NCBI RefSeq assembly: GCF_901000735.1
Contig: NC_081543.1
Coordinates: forward strand, 28,167,515-28,231,514
Length of the DNA: 64,000 bases
Source: Corylus avellana
Lineage: Eukaryota; Streptophyta; Magnoliopsida; Fagales; Betulaceae
Direction of reading: 5' to 3'
Positions 46,133 to 57,716 of the stretch are shown here, in pieces. Positions within the stretch are counted from its first letter, which is position 1. Each line of letters opens with the position of its first letter. The translations under genes were made by a program, and so were the position numbers. The notes beneath the pieces are model-generated. The model made no database searches, was not told where the DNA came from, and saw only the letters and a program-made list of their open reading frames with translations.

Positions 46133-47087
46133 AAAAAATCTTCAAAAAATTAAAAACCCAAATCAAAAACCCAAATAAAAAAATCAAAAACCCAAAAAAT
46201 CTTCTTTATCTTCTCTTCTTCTTCTTCTTCTTCTTCTCTTTTCCCTTTTTTTTTTTTTTTTTTTTTTTTTCCTTCTGCTTCTCTTCTCCTTTTCTTCTTC
46301 TTCTTCTTCTTCTTCTACTTTCTTCGATCTGCTGCTTTTCAATTTTTTCTCTTCACCTCCTGTTTTTCTTCTTCCTCTAGAGGTGCCGTGCAGACCGCAG
46401 AAAAGGGAGATTGAGACAGGAGAGAGAGAGTGTGGGGAAAATAAATGAAGAGGTAAAGAATAAGAAGAGGGAAAAAGTTGAGGGGAGAAATAAAAAGAGG
46501 GAAAAAAGTTCAAAATTCTGCCCATTTTCTAAAATTGGGAGGGACTCGAGGGGATTTCCTGACGTGCCAAGTGTCACAGGTCAGGAATCTACTCAAAAAA
46601 AATAATAATAATGATCTATATATATATATAATGTTCTAACGTGGTAGTTTACCACGTCAGAATTTTTCTAACGTGGCACTGTAGCACGTCAGAATTTTTC
46701 TGATGTGGGAATGTGCCACGTCAAAAAAATTCTGATGTGTTAAGCTGCCACGTCAGAGAATAATAATTTGGCCACGTCAGAAAATATATAATTTTTTAAA
46801 GTTGCTAAATCTATAATAATTTTCTGACGTGGTAAAATTCCCACGTCAAAAAATTAATGACGTGGCAACAAAATATGTACTGTAGCCACGTAAGAAATTT
46901 TTTTTTTTTTTTTTTTCTAGTGACCATAAGCTTTAAAATGGATATAAAAACACTTGGAGAGAGGGAACTAAAAGAAGAAATAAAAAAATAAAAAATAAAA
47001 TAAAAAATTCAAGGTTAATGAACAGTGTCACATCAGCTAAATAGGATGTGGGTTGAGTTGAGTACGTAGTTTTACTATTAAAAGAAA

Positions 47088-48147
47088 GATTAAATACTCT
47101 TTTGCCCTCTAGGGTTTCAATACTTTATTTTTTTCCCTTAAGAGTTTCTTTTTTATTACAAGAGGCATCTATAGTTTTCATAAAGACCAAGATGGTACCT
47201 TCGTTAAAATTTCGTCTAAAACTTAACGGAATGTCATGTCAGCACCAATCAAATATAGCCACGTGTCATATAATTAATTTTAAAAAATTATATTTGAAAA
47301 AAAAAAAAAATTGGGGATGCCTTGGCCATTTGGGGGTGGTTTCGGCCACTCCCTTGGGCTCCTTAGGGTGGCCCGGTCACCCCCATCCGGCTGTGGGGTG
47401 GCTTGCCACCCTAAACCGGCCAGATGGGGGTGGCCAAAGGCCATCTCCGCTTAATTACTCTGTTTTCTAGTTTGCTTTTTTGGGAAAACTTTTTTGATCT
47501 CCTCTTACTCTTTCTTGGTTTGCTTTATTGGGTTTTTTTTCCAAGAAGCGTTCTCCAACTCACCGCTCTGAATTTCACAATCTGACTATCTGCTCTCTCA
47601 CCAACACAAGTTTTCTTTCACTGCCATGGATGAAAGAGAAGATGTGTCCACTGACCTGAAACTTGGTCTGAGCACCTCATCCTTTGATGACAATGGCGTC
47701 CCTGCCAGCCCAAGGTATGTGATTGGCGTTTCTTTTTATCTGGCAAACATTTCAAGACAAAAACTTTATTGTTTGGGTTCCGGTTCCTCATCCATGTTCT
47801 CACCTATTTGGGGAGGCCGAAACCACTCCTAAACCCACAGGGGTGATTTCGGCCACCCCTTGGGTTCCTTCATCAGGCCATGGGGTGGCTCGCCACTCCA
47901 AATCAGCCAGATGATGGCCAAAGCCACCCCCAAATGGCCAAAGGCCACCCCATTTTTTTCTTTTTTTCTTTTTTTTCTTTTTTTCCTTTGAGCTGATGTG
48001 ACATTCCGTTAAGTTTTGAACGGAATTTTAATGGAGATAACATCTTAGTCTTTATGAAAATCACATGTACCTCATGCAATAAAAATAAAATCTTAAGAGA
48101 AAAAAAATAAAATGTTGAAAACTGAAGAGAAAAAGAGTATTTAACCT
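47088..48147. mobile_element. Pack-MULE-like element with captured exon
   Basis: Inverted arms of ~190 bases: GATTAAATACTCTTTT, CCCTTAAGAGTTTC, TTTTCATAAAGACCAAGATG and AACTTAACGGAATGTCA on the left, mirrored at 47990-48147. Flanked by the 10-bp duplication TTAAAAGAAA (47078-47087 and 48148-48157). GC-rich GGGTGG/CCACCC blocks adjoin both arms, and between them lies about 330 bases of different character that looks like a host-gene leader plus first exon. Confidence 0.9.
47470..47715 (+). pseudogene. captured 5' UTR and first-exon fragment, gene not identified
   Basis: Between the MULE arms is a pyrimidine-rich leader-like stretch (TTCTCCAACTCACCGC, CTCTCACCAACACAAG), then GCC-ATGG in good start context at 47626. 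It encodes MDEREDVSTDLKLGLSTSSF, then DDNGVPASPR, and reaches AAG/GTATGTG, a consensus splice donor at about 47715. DLKLGLS fits the LxLxL (EAR-type) motif used by plant transcriptional regulators to recruit TOPLESS-type co-repressors, but ~30 residues do not allow naming the parent gene. After the donor the frame continues briefly through intron-like sequence and then MULE core. A captured fragment, not a complete gene. Confidence 0.6.
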
Positions 48148-48439
48148 TTAAAAGAAATAAAACCTAAATATGCAAACAGCCCACCAATCTTGATATCAAA
48201 TCTTAAAGAAACAGTATCATCGGCTCATTTACTATTTATAGTTTACTAATACATTACTTTATAAAAAAATTCAAAAAAAATTAAAAACTCTTTTTGCCGT
48301 GTCGGAATTTTCTGATTGACAAATCCTACTTCCACCTTTTTTTAGCGCACATCAAAAATAAAAATAAGAGAGGAAAACTACACTTACCCTTGAACTTTCA
48401 GTCAAATTGTAATTTCTTTCCTAAACTAAAAAAACTTTC

Positions 48440-49775
48440 AGTCTCCGACGTATATGGTGCAAATCTCCGCCAACTTTATAGGACTCCAATATGCCACGGT
48501 CAGTGAACTCATTAATGGGGATACGAAGTGGTGGGATTCTACTCTGTTGGAAACGATTTTCACCAAAGAAGAGGTCCACTTAATTCAGTCTCTGCCGGTC
48601 AGTCACTTTAACAGGGAGGACGTTCGGGTTTGGAGAGGAACAAATACTGGGTTGTTTTCGGTAAGAAGTGCTTACTACATCCAGATGGAGACCGACGCCC
48701 AGGGAGTTGCTGCAAGTTCATCTTTGGAGGGTAATAGCAGGGGGTGGAGTAGTTTGTGGGCTCTGAAAATACCCAATGCATGAAAAAAAAAAAATTGTGG
48801 AGGACGTGTCATGAGATTTTGCCCACTAGGAGCAATCTGCATAAACGTAAAATCATTGAAGACCCTTTGTGCCCATTATGTGGAAGAGCTCCAGAAACGG
48901 TTTCACATATCCTGTGGCGGTGCCCATCTGCCAAGGATGCTTGGAGTGTGGGTCGTGTTAAGCTACAGAAAAAGAGTTCCACTACTGGCCAGAATTTCCT
49001 TCAGATTGTGGAGGAAGTTTTTGTACAATGTGACGAAGAGGAGATACAGCAATCCGTAGGTATTGCAAGAAGGCTGTGGCTGCGTCGAAATGAGGTAGTG
49101 CACTGTGGTACATTGACTCATCCCAATCTGCTGGTACAACGCACTATTACTGCTGTGGAGGATTTTGCAACAGCGAACGGGGTAGGGGATACTCAAAACT
49201 CTTCCTCAAATGCTTTGGTACAGGAAGTGCAATGGCGGGCTCCCTGCAGTGGATGGATAAAAGCGAATTGGGACGCGTCACTAGCGAAGGAGAAGGGATG
49301 GATGGGTCTCGGGGTAGTGGTGCCAGATGACAGGGGAATGGTGTTAGCAGCGCATAGCAGAACCCTTGAGTAACGTCTTGATTCGTCGCTGGCAGAAGCT
49401 CGGGCAGCGTTGCTGGCGGTCCAAATTTGCAACGATTGGGGTTCGCACAGGTTCAATTCGAAGGGGATGCAAAAGTAGTGGTTGCGGCTGTTAACTCACT
49501 GGAACCGGATTGCATGGGGTGGTAGTTGCAGTCTTGCAGATATCAAGCATGAGTTACAGTTTCTACAACAATGGCAACTGTCTTTTGTTCGTAGGGAGGG
49601 TAACCGTGCGGCCCATACCCTTTCCAAAGTAGCAACAAGAAGTTTCAAGGATCAACGATGGCTTATTGAGCCACCTGCATGTATTTATGATATTATCACG
49701 ATGGAGCAAGTTGCTCCATCTGTTTTGATTTTTAATCCAATGAGAAGCAAGTGATTTTACCTCCCAAAATAAAAA
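48440..49775 (+). mobile_element. L1-type LINE fragment, 5'-truncated
   Basis: Third LINE of the same family, on the + strand. It starts inside the post-RT region and ends shortly after the RNase H domain near CAAGTGATTTTACC with an A-rich tail (AAAATAAAAAATAAAAAAA). No clear target duplication was found. Confidence 0.82.
48454..49754 (+). pseudogene. LINE ORF2 C-terminal fragment (zf-RVT, RNase H)
   Basis: 48454-48783 encodes ELINGDTKWWDSTLLETIF, VWRGTNTGLFSVRSAYYI and WSSLWALKIPNA. A frameshift in an A run at about 48785 leads to 48756-49373 with the zinc-binding segment (LWRTCHEILPTRSNLHKR, CPLCGRAPETVSHILWRC) and the first RNase H strands (KANWDASL, WMGLGVVVPDDRGMV). 49482-49754 holds the RNase H end (FVRREGNRAAHTLSKVA). 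At least two frameshifts, so inactive. Confidence 0.88.
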
Positions 49776-49879
49776 ATAAAAAAAGTCAGCAAGGAGACCC
49801 AAAATGGAGACCTACATAGTGGGTATATTAATACAAGTGTCACTACAATAAACAGGAACATTATTGACATTGCAAACAG

Positions 49880-50140
49880 TAACTCATGTTTGCTACGTCA
49901 ATAAATTTTGACATGTCTAAATAAACACGTCAATAAAAAATTTATTGATGTGTCGGATTTTAACACGTTAAAAATTTTTTATTAAACTTTTTGACGTGGC
50001 ATTATGACACGTCAAAAACTTTTGACGTGTCTAAATGCCACGTCAAAACTTTTTGACATGGCATTTAGACACATCAACTTTTGACATGTCATAATGCCAC
50101 GTCAAAAAGTTTTGACATGTTTCATTGACACGTCGAAAAT
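49880..50140. repeat. CACTA subterminal inverted motif cluster
   Basis: Alternating TTTTTGACGTGGCATT and AATGCCACGTCAAAA motifs at short intervals in both orientations, able to form several hairpins. In En/Spm-type elements such arrays bind the element-encoded TNPA protein. Confidence 0.85.
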
Positions 50141-50377
50141 TATAATTAATTATAATTATAATTAAGTAGTAAATTAATTATATAATATGTATTATAAAAA
50201 ATTAAGTAGTAAATTAATTTTAATTGATATGAAAAATTAATTTTATCATATTAGTATAAATTAATTGGTATATACGTATACGTATATATCACATGCATGC
50301 CAATTAGTATCATAATCATACATTCATACTATTGTATACCAATTAAAATCATATATATATATATATATATATATATA

Positions 50378-50477
50378 NNNNNNNNNNNNNNNNNNNNNNN
50401 NNNNNNNNNNNNNNNNNNNNNNNNNNNNNNNNNNNNNNNNNNNNNNNNNNNNNNNNNNNNNNNNNNNNNNNNNNNNN
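50378..50477. other. assembly gap (100 N)
   Basis: Exactly 100 N, preceded by a (TA)n run (50350-50377), which probably caused the gap. 50478-51480 is AT-rich, non-coding CACTA interior with A-rich runs and a repeated CTAGCTAGATCTATTTTATC phrase (about 51110, 51250). Confidence 0.97.
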
Positions 50478-51514
50478 ATAAATTATATAAATATATAATT
50501 TACAGTGTATATTATTATATATTATTGATGTAGTTATATTAGCAAATTAATTTTACATGTTAGCTAATTAATTAATTTGTTTGAGATATATGTTTTGTAT
50601 TAATTTGTGAATTTGTTTAATTAATTTGTATGGTGGGATTGTTTAATTAATTTGCATACATGCATGAGGCCATGCAAAATTACTTACGTAAATTGTTTGA
50701 AATTAGGTTTTTTTTTGCAGGTTTTTGCATTTAGATTTAGACCTAAATTTTATGTAGGTTTTGCAAATGTACGTTATCAGAACAAACAAACAAACAAACA
50801 AAAACCAAAAAACTTGCTTAAACCAAAAAAAAAAAAAAAAAAAAAACAACAACAACAACAACAAGAAGTAATAAATGCATTAGATATGGTCGTTAATTTT
50901 TGTTTAGATTTTGAAAATTTAGAATAAGTATATAAATGTTAAAAAGGAAAAACAAAGGAAAAAACAAAAGAAAACAAATAACATAGCTAGCTGGATTTAT
51001 TTTATATATGGTCCCCATATATAACAAATGCATAAAGGTTATAATAAACGAAAAAAAAAAATAAAAAAATAAAAAATAAAAAAACAAAAAAAAACAAAAA
51101 AAAAAAACTAGCTAGCTAGATCTATTTTATCTAGGGTCCCCATATATAAAAAATTCATTTAGGTCTTACAAATTTAGATTACGTAAATGTCATAAAAAAC
51201 GAAAACAAAAAAAATTAAAACAAAAAACAAAAAAAATTACAACAAATAACCTAGCTAGATCTATTTTATCTAGGGTCCCCATGTATAACAAATGCATTTA
51301 AATTTGGACCTTAATTTTGTTTAGGTTTTGCAAATTTAGATTATGTAGATGTTATAATTAAAACTAAATGTATGTGTTTATTTGTTAAAAATAAACAAAA
51401 AATTGAAACGATGTAATTAAAGAAATACACTAAAAAAATAACAACTAACTAACTAACCTAGATTTATTTTATTCAATTAGGGTTTCAGTAACTAAAGTTA
51501 TAGACAAGAGTTGG

Positions 51515-54500
51515 ATGACAAAGTTTAGAGGTACGAGGGAATGCAGAGACTGGTGTAGATTATTCGTGGACTTTGCAGTTATGAACTGTACAATCCCAGA
51601 TGGAAAAATTCACTGCCCCTGTAAGGCGTATCGAAATAAGCAGCGCCACCCGCCGGGTTTCGTATATGGCCACTTGACAAGGGATAAAAGAATAATGACT
51701 TTATACATAAACTGGTATTATCACGGTGAGAAGCCTGTCCGATCTCTTGTTGCAGTCTCTAATTTGACTACCACGATCACAGATGCGGGTATAAGCATAG
51801 AACAAGGTGAAAACATGAAAGCAATGTTGCGTGATCTATTCGGCATACACGATGTCATAGAAGACAATTGTGAGCCTGAAGTGGTGATGCAAGGGAATGA
51901 AGAAACTGTTAATGAAGAAGTCGCTGAAGGTGACGTACTAAAGTACTACAACTTGCTTAAGAAGGCAGAGAAGCCACTTCATGATCGGACCAAACATAGT
52001 AAGCTTAGTGCTACTGTACATCTGTATACCTTGAAGTGCGTGGCAGACTTAGTAACACGATATTCTCATCTTTCCTTGAGTTCTTCAATCAATTGCTGCC
52101 TATGAGTAATGAAGCTTTGCCGGTTAATACATATGAAGCCAAAAAATTTCTAAGAGACATGGGCCTCGGGTATGAGAAGCTCTCTGCATGTCGTAATGAT
52201 TGTATGTTATTCTGGAAGCACAAAAATGATTTAGATTCATGTACTATTTGTGGAGTATCTAAGTGGAATGATGAAATTTATTTGGATGAGGATGGTCAAT
52301 CCATATCATCGACTAAGAAACGCTTGGTCAAGATGTTGAGGTGGTTTCTACTCATACCATGACTACAGAGACTGTTTATATCAGAGCATACTGCCCCCTA
52401 TATGAGGTGACATGCAGAAGGCCGAACTAAGGACGGTGTATTGAGACATCCGGCCGATGGTGAAGTATGGAGGGCATTTGACAATTTACATCCAGACTTC
52501 TTAGCAGACAGCAGGAACATTAGACTTGGACTAACCTTGGATGGATTTAATCCATTTGGAAACATGACCACATCCCACAGCACTTGGCCTATAATGCTTG
52601 TATCGTACAACTTGACTTCTTGTGCGTGCATGAAACAAACGTCATTTATACTATCTCTGATAATCTCGGGCCCAAAGTCACCTGGAATGAATATAGATGT
52701 CTATTTTCGACCTTTAATTGAGGAGTTACAGAAACTATGAACTATAGATGTACGCACATTTGACATCTCCAAGAAAAAGAACTTTGTGTTGCGAGTATAG
52801 TTGATGTGAACAATTAATGACTTCCCGGCATACGCAGATTTGTCCGGGTGGCCTAACTGGGGTGAGAAGGCATCTCCCTGCTGTATGCACTCGACAAGGT
52901 CCGGAAGGTTAAAACATGGCAAGAAATCTTGTTATATGGGGCACAGGCGATACTTGTCCATGGATCATCTGTGGATGAGGAATAAAATAACATTTGACGG
53001 CAAGCAAGAACTAGAATGTGCCCCTGATGTGCCAAGTGGAGATGAAATCCTTCAACAATTAGAAGATATGGCATTTGGGGATGAGAATGCTGGTAAGGCA
53101 AAGACGGATAATAAGAAAAAGACAAGAAACGGAAGAAAAGTGGGCCTACAGAAAGAGGATGAGAGATTGCTAATATATTGTGGAAGAAGAAAAGTGTTTT
53201 ATTTAGGTTGCCGTATTGAAAAGATAATTTATTGCAGCACAACCTTGATGTCATGCACATTGAGAAAAAAATGAAAAATTACAGTTTACCTCCCCAAAAT
53301 TGACAGCGTTTTTTAATTCGAACACCAAAGTTTCAATTTTTGCAATCCACCCCCCCCCCCCAAAGTTTCAAATTTTTGCAATTTGACCAATTGTATCTAA
53401 AACTTCTCATATTGCCCCTAATTTTTTATTTTTTATTTTTTAAAAAAATTCGGGGTGGCTCTTTGGCCATCTGGCCATTTTTGCACCCCCAATTTTTTTT
53501 TTTTTCTAAAAAAAAAAAATTAGGGGCAATATGGGAATTTTGGCATAATATTGGTCGAATTGAAAAAAATTGAAACTTTGTTGAGGTATATTGCAAAAAT
53601 TGAAACTTTGCTGTTCGAATTGAAAAATGCTGTCAACTTTGGGGGGCTAAACTATAATTTTTCCTGAGAAAAATGTGATGGACAACATACTTAACACAAT
53701 ACTGGACATTCCAGGGAAAATGAAGGACAACCTCCAAGTCCGCACAGACTTGCAAGAAATGGGGTTGAGACATACACTTCATGCGTACACGGGCGAGGAT
53801 GGTCAAACATATATGCCTCCAGGTTGCCACACAATGTCTAAGGACAAGAAAACACATTTTTTGAAAGTGCTTCGAAATGTAAAAGTGCTAGACAGATATG
53901 CCTTGAACATTTTCCGATGTGTTTGACTTAGTGATCGTACGATATCTGGTTTGAAGAGCCATGACAGTCCTGTCATTATGCAACAACTTCTCCATATTGC
54001 ATTGCGTGGATCACTGCCAGGTAACGTGGTTAAACCACTTGTCAGGATGTCTACATTCTTCAGGAGCCTATATTCAACGTCATTGACACAAGAGGATATG
54101 GATTAACTAGAGGGTGACATTTGTTTCACTTTGTGCTAGATGGAACAGGTCTTCCCCCCAAGTTTTTTTACCATAATGGTTCACTTGGTCGTACATCTTG
54201 TCCGTGAATGCCAACTCGGTGGATCGGTACAGTATAGGTGGATGTATCCGGCATAGAGGTAAAATAACTTTACGATTATTCATCAATTTATTTTTCCTCC
54301 ATTATAAAATCGTCACTAACTGTAATAAATGAATTATGTTCATACGTAAGAGCCTTGAAGGATTCAAATCTAATGTGCGCAATAAAGCGGCTCTTAAGGG
54401 GTGCATTGCAGAGGGCTACATAGCAACTAAGTTGGTATCATTCTGCTCGAGATATTGAGACAACGCACCAACATTTCACAATAGGGCTCAAAGAAACCCA

Positions 54501-55330
54501 GATGGTTCAAAGGGGGTGGAAACACGAGTCATCTTCGACCGTGTCACATTGACATAGGTTCACCGATACATTATTAACTCGGACGAGTTCCTTCAACTAC
54601 AGACGTAAGTTGTGTTAGTAATCTATGCAACTTCAATATCACCTTGCACCCTTAGTTGTGAATTATAATAGAACTAATTTCGTGTTGTAGGGTGTACATG
54701 GATACACTTAGGCGATCATGCGATAGGAGGCGAACGACGGAGGATCAGTTGGAAACCTAACATCATGAGCTGTTTTGCGATTGGTACCATGACTACGTAA
54801 GACTACCGTGATGTTTAACTATTACAGTCTGATTATATTTACTTTTGGTTCATAACAACTAACAAAACTAACTTCTTTATGGTCAATTGTACGTAATATA
54901 CTCACAAGTCGATCGATTGGACGATCGATGTAATAAGGAAATAAGTGACAAACTGGTAATGCATTGTAGAAGGCCAAAGGAGACAGCTACCAGATATAAC
55001 CGATATGTGGTTAACGGGAAGTTGTTTCACACTCTTGAATTCGATGCCGAAAAAAGGACACAGAATAGCGGTGTGTGCGTGCCGACTGTTGATGGCAAAA
55101 TGTATTATGGGAAGTTAACGGAAGTAATTGAGGTGGTACTTCGACAGGACCAAGTGCATTCTGTTCAAGTGTGATTGGGCAGACAACATGAAAGACAGGT
55201 TGTATAAAGTAGACGAGTATGGCATGATGCTTGTCAACTTCAAAAACCTTATCCACCGGGGCTAGCAAATTACTGATGAGCCATATGTGTTAACGTCACA
55301 AGTTGACCAAGTCTTTTACGTCGAAGATGA
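51515..55330 (+). pseudogene. CACTA TNP2-like transposase with DUF4218/DUF4216, broken
   Basis: 51515-52105: transposase-associated zinc-finger domain (SREYRD-like TRECRDW, GKIHCPCKAYRN, WYYHGE); the true start may be upstream, near KSWMTKF. 52036-52362: CRNDCMLFWKHKNDLDSCTICG. 52441-52740: Transposase_21 core (GVLRHPADGEVWRAF, RLGLTLDGFNPFGN, NIDVYFRPLIEEL), with stops just before it (a region normally ending in MRWH). 52840-53274: SGWPNWGEKASPCC, CYMGHRRYL and the start of HIEKN. A MULE MITE splits this at 53270-53664. 53675-54110: DUF4218-like (NILNTILDIPGKMKDNL, LHIALRGSLPGNV). 54887-55174: DUF4216-like (YVIYSQVDRLDDRC, NGKLFHT). DDE transposases of this family cut at CACTA ends. Many stops; inactive. 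Confidence 0.9.
53270..53664. mobile_element. MULE-like MITE inside the CACTA transposase
   Basis: Arms GAAAAATTACAGTTTACC and GGCTAAACTATAATTTTTC mirror each other, extending inward through CCAAA.TTGACAGC/GCTGTCAA and TTCGAA-type segments. The flanking TGAGAAAAA (53261-53269 and 53665-53673) is a 9-bp target duplication. The core carries GGGGTGGC...TGGCCA and poly-A/T runs. Rejoining the flanks restores the conserved HIEKN context. Confidence 0.88.
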
Positions 55331-55675
55331 AAGGGACCCTGATTGAGCTTGTGTTGTAAGGACTAAACCTAGAAACGTATACGATGTTGGTCAGGGTGAA
55401 GGTCCTGATGATGAATGTGCCAACTACCACGAGTGTGAGCCGCTCCTATTAACCAGCAATAATAAAGTGGATCTGCAGGATGACATTGACTACGTCTGAC
55501 CAGACTTAGATCCAATATAATCATATGTGGTTCAAAAAAATAAAATTATATATGTAGTTCACATTAATTGACTTGTTTTCTGTTATTTCTTTCTACATTA
55601 ATTGGTAATTGTGATGCATATTTTATCTATTTTATACATAATTAATTGAGTGTGTGATGTATTTCACATGTTAAT

Positions 55676-57716
55676 ATGAGTACTAAGGGGAAGAATAGAC
55701 GACGGAGGTCCCCACAAGTAGACGACCGGGGGTATAGACTAGTACTTCCAATGCATGTGGAAGGGTCCCAAATAGGGTATCAGTCTCAGCCGTCTCCATA
55801 CGACACGGAGCAAAAGTTTCATATACCTAGTCCACCACCTACGATGAACAAGTTAGGGATATATTCACATGGCCATATAAAGCGGTTATTCCCCCCCAAC
55901 GAGAACACATGTTTCAACTACAGTGAGCCATCGCAACCGGAGGACAGCGAGACACAGGGACCCGCGAACGTGGATGATGGGATAGGTGCCACGTATGACT
56001 CGCAGCCCAATGACCTTGCTCCAGATGTGTTGGGCAGTCGCCAGCTCCAAACAATAAATAAGTATATATGCTTCAAATACCAATATTGAATACGTATATA
56101 AGTTATGTAGTTACTATTGAATTGCAAATAATTAACATCGGTAATTATTAATGTGCTAGGCATCGATCGAGACAGGCGCACCCATATTCAAGTAGTGACC
56201 ATTAAACTATCGAACAAGACGTGGGATGTTCCCACCGGGCAAAAGGTCGTTTGTGAGTACAATAGAGCGTGGCAGCCCGTAGGATTTAGCGGAATGAAAT
56301 TACAGAGGACGACCAGCAACATCATAACGAGCGGGAATTATGTAAGATTGCGGGACAACTGGACGTAGGTACTGCCCCGTATGAAGGAGGATATATAGGA
56401 CGTCTTGAAGATATGGTTAAACTATCTGTTATATTTTAGCATATGTATTTCATTATGTCAAACGTTGTTAATGCGTGAATTATACGTCTTACTTTTTTAA
56501 CTTGTGCATGTGGACTTTTACATCCCGCCTGAATATAATTTCGATGCGATTAAAAAAAGACGCATTCTGAAATATGAGCGTGAAGCTGAAGAGTTGGAGA
56601 CACTCAGTAAAAAAAGCGATAAAAATTCAGCCGAACAATACTCTTGACATCGTGAAGGCGAGAATGGATCAAGATGCCGTTTCAAAATAAAACGCATACG
56701 ACTTAGATGTGTTGTTGGATAAATGGTGCAACCCAAAGAATCAGGTAGGTCACAAGTGTATTTTCATTAATTGTATTTGTGTAGGAGTATGTTGCATACA
56801 TAAACGCATTGCGAGCAAAAAACAACACACCTCACTGCACCGGGTCGATGAGCTTTGCTAGGGCGACACACACACACACACGCACATATATATATACCGT
56901 ATGTTAATGATTTTTTTTTTTTATGCAGACATTATCTTTGGGCACTACTCCAACTCGAGCGCAAGCTTACATCTCGACACACACGAAGAAGGATGGTAAC
57001 TATCCAAATGAAGTGGTCAGGGAGAGATGTATGATTTTTTATTTTTATGATTTTTTTTTTATGCAGACCTTATCTTTGGGCACTACTCCGACTAGAGCGC
57101 AAGCTTACATCTCGACACACACGAAGAATGATGGTGACTATCCAAATGAAGTGGTCAGGGAGAGATGTATAAGTACTCACCGATATATATTTTGATAAAT
57201 TATTTATGTTTAACCTTTTTTATATGAGATACTAACTTGTTATTTAACGTATAGGAGAGGATAAAGGAATTGATACCCATTGACCCGGCATTGATGTCAA
57301 GTGTGATTGAAGGGACGGTACGGTGGACACCGAATGACACGTATGCTCAAGCGCACGGAAATAAGCCTGAGTACGCTGGCAGGGTCCGACAGGTGGGTCC
57401 GAATGTTTTACCGGTGCGGGGCAGCATATATTCGTACTATACATCGTCCTAGGCACGGTCTCAGAATCTTGGGAACTCCTTATTCTCACAAATGACAGAT
57501 AGGATTAGAGAACTTGAAGAGAAGCGGATACAACAAAGACGTGCGATGGATGAGATGTCCAAACAGATTGAAGAACAAAAAGCTCAGATAGCAGAGAAAG
57601 ATGTCATCTTTGAGGCCCGTTTCCACCAGCTTGAGGCCATGCTCGCGTCGACATCTAGATCCGCGCCCAATAGAGGTAATGCTATATTTGTGTTGTTTTT
57701 GTTATTCTTCGGTTAA
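55676..57716 (+). pseudogene. CACTA TNPA-like (Transposase_24 type) gene, probably broken
   Basis: Several exons on the + strand. 55676-56060 encodes a basic N-terminus (MSTKGKNRRRRSPQVDDRG) and a Pro/Ser-rich stretch. 56155-56375: IDRDRRTHIQVVTIKLSNKT, VPTGQKVVCEYNRAW (typical of this family). 56510-56750: FDAIKKRRILKYEREAE-like piece, frame disturbed. Then two copies of an exon with TRAQAYISTHTKK (56931-57180), 57255-57452 ([19 protein letters not shown] ... [19 protein letters not shown]), and a coiled-coil end 57492-57680 (RIRELEEKRIQQRRAMDEMS ... QIEEQKAQIAEKD). TNPA-like proteins bind subterminal repeats. Some introns have good GT-AG sites; the frame in exon 56.5 kb and the duplicated exon suggest loss of function. 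Confidence 0.75.
56922..57180 (+). repeat. tandem exon duplication in the TNPA-like gene
   Basis: Two ~130-bp copies, at about 56922-57030 and 57050-57175, each starting with a TTTTTTATGCAG acceptor and reading TLSLGTTPTRAQAYISTHTK, then a DG(N/D)YPNEVVRERC segment. They differ at only a few bases, so the duplication is recent relative to the element. Confidence 0.9.

Larger units (their letters stand above)
39682..46922. mobile_element. non-autonomous CACTA element split by a Copia insertion
   Basis: Begins CACTACAAAAAAAA and ends TTTTTTCTAGTG, flanked by the 3-bp duplication ACC (39679-39681 and 46923-46925). Subterminal regions (39740-39960, 46620-46890) are full of TGACGTG and CACGTCA in both orientations. 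Without the 5.85-kb Copia insertion the CACTA element is only about 1.4 kb and encodes no transposase. Its interior holds CTTCTT and CTCTCT runs and an ATGCGTGAGGGAG hairpin near 40090. Confidence 0.9.

Noticed and set aside
46184..46525. Lys/Glu/Arg-rich frame on the minus strand
   Set aside because: Low-complexity translation of CTTCTT repeats inside the CACTA interior.
50297..50533. Open frame spanning the second N gap
   Set aside because: It exists only because N codons do not count as stops; flanks are (TA)n repeat.
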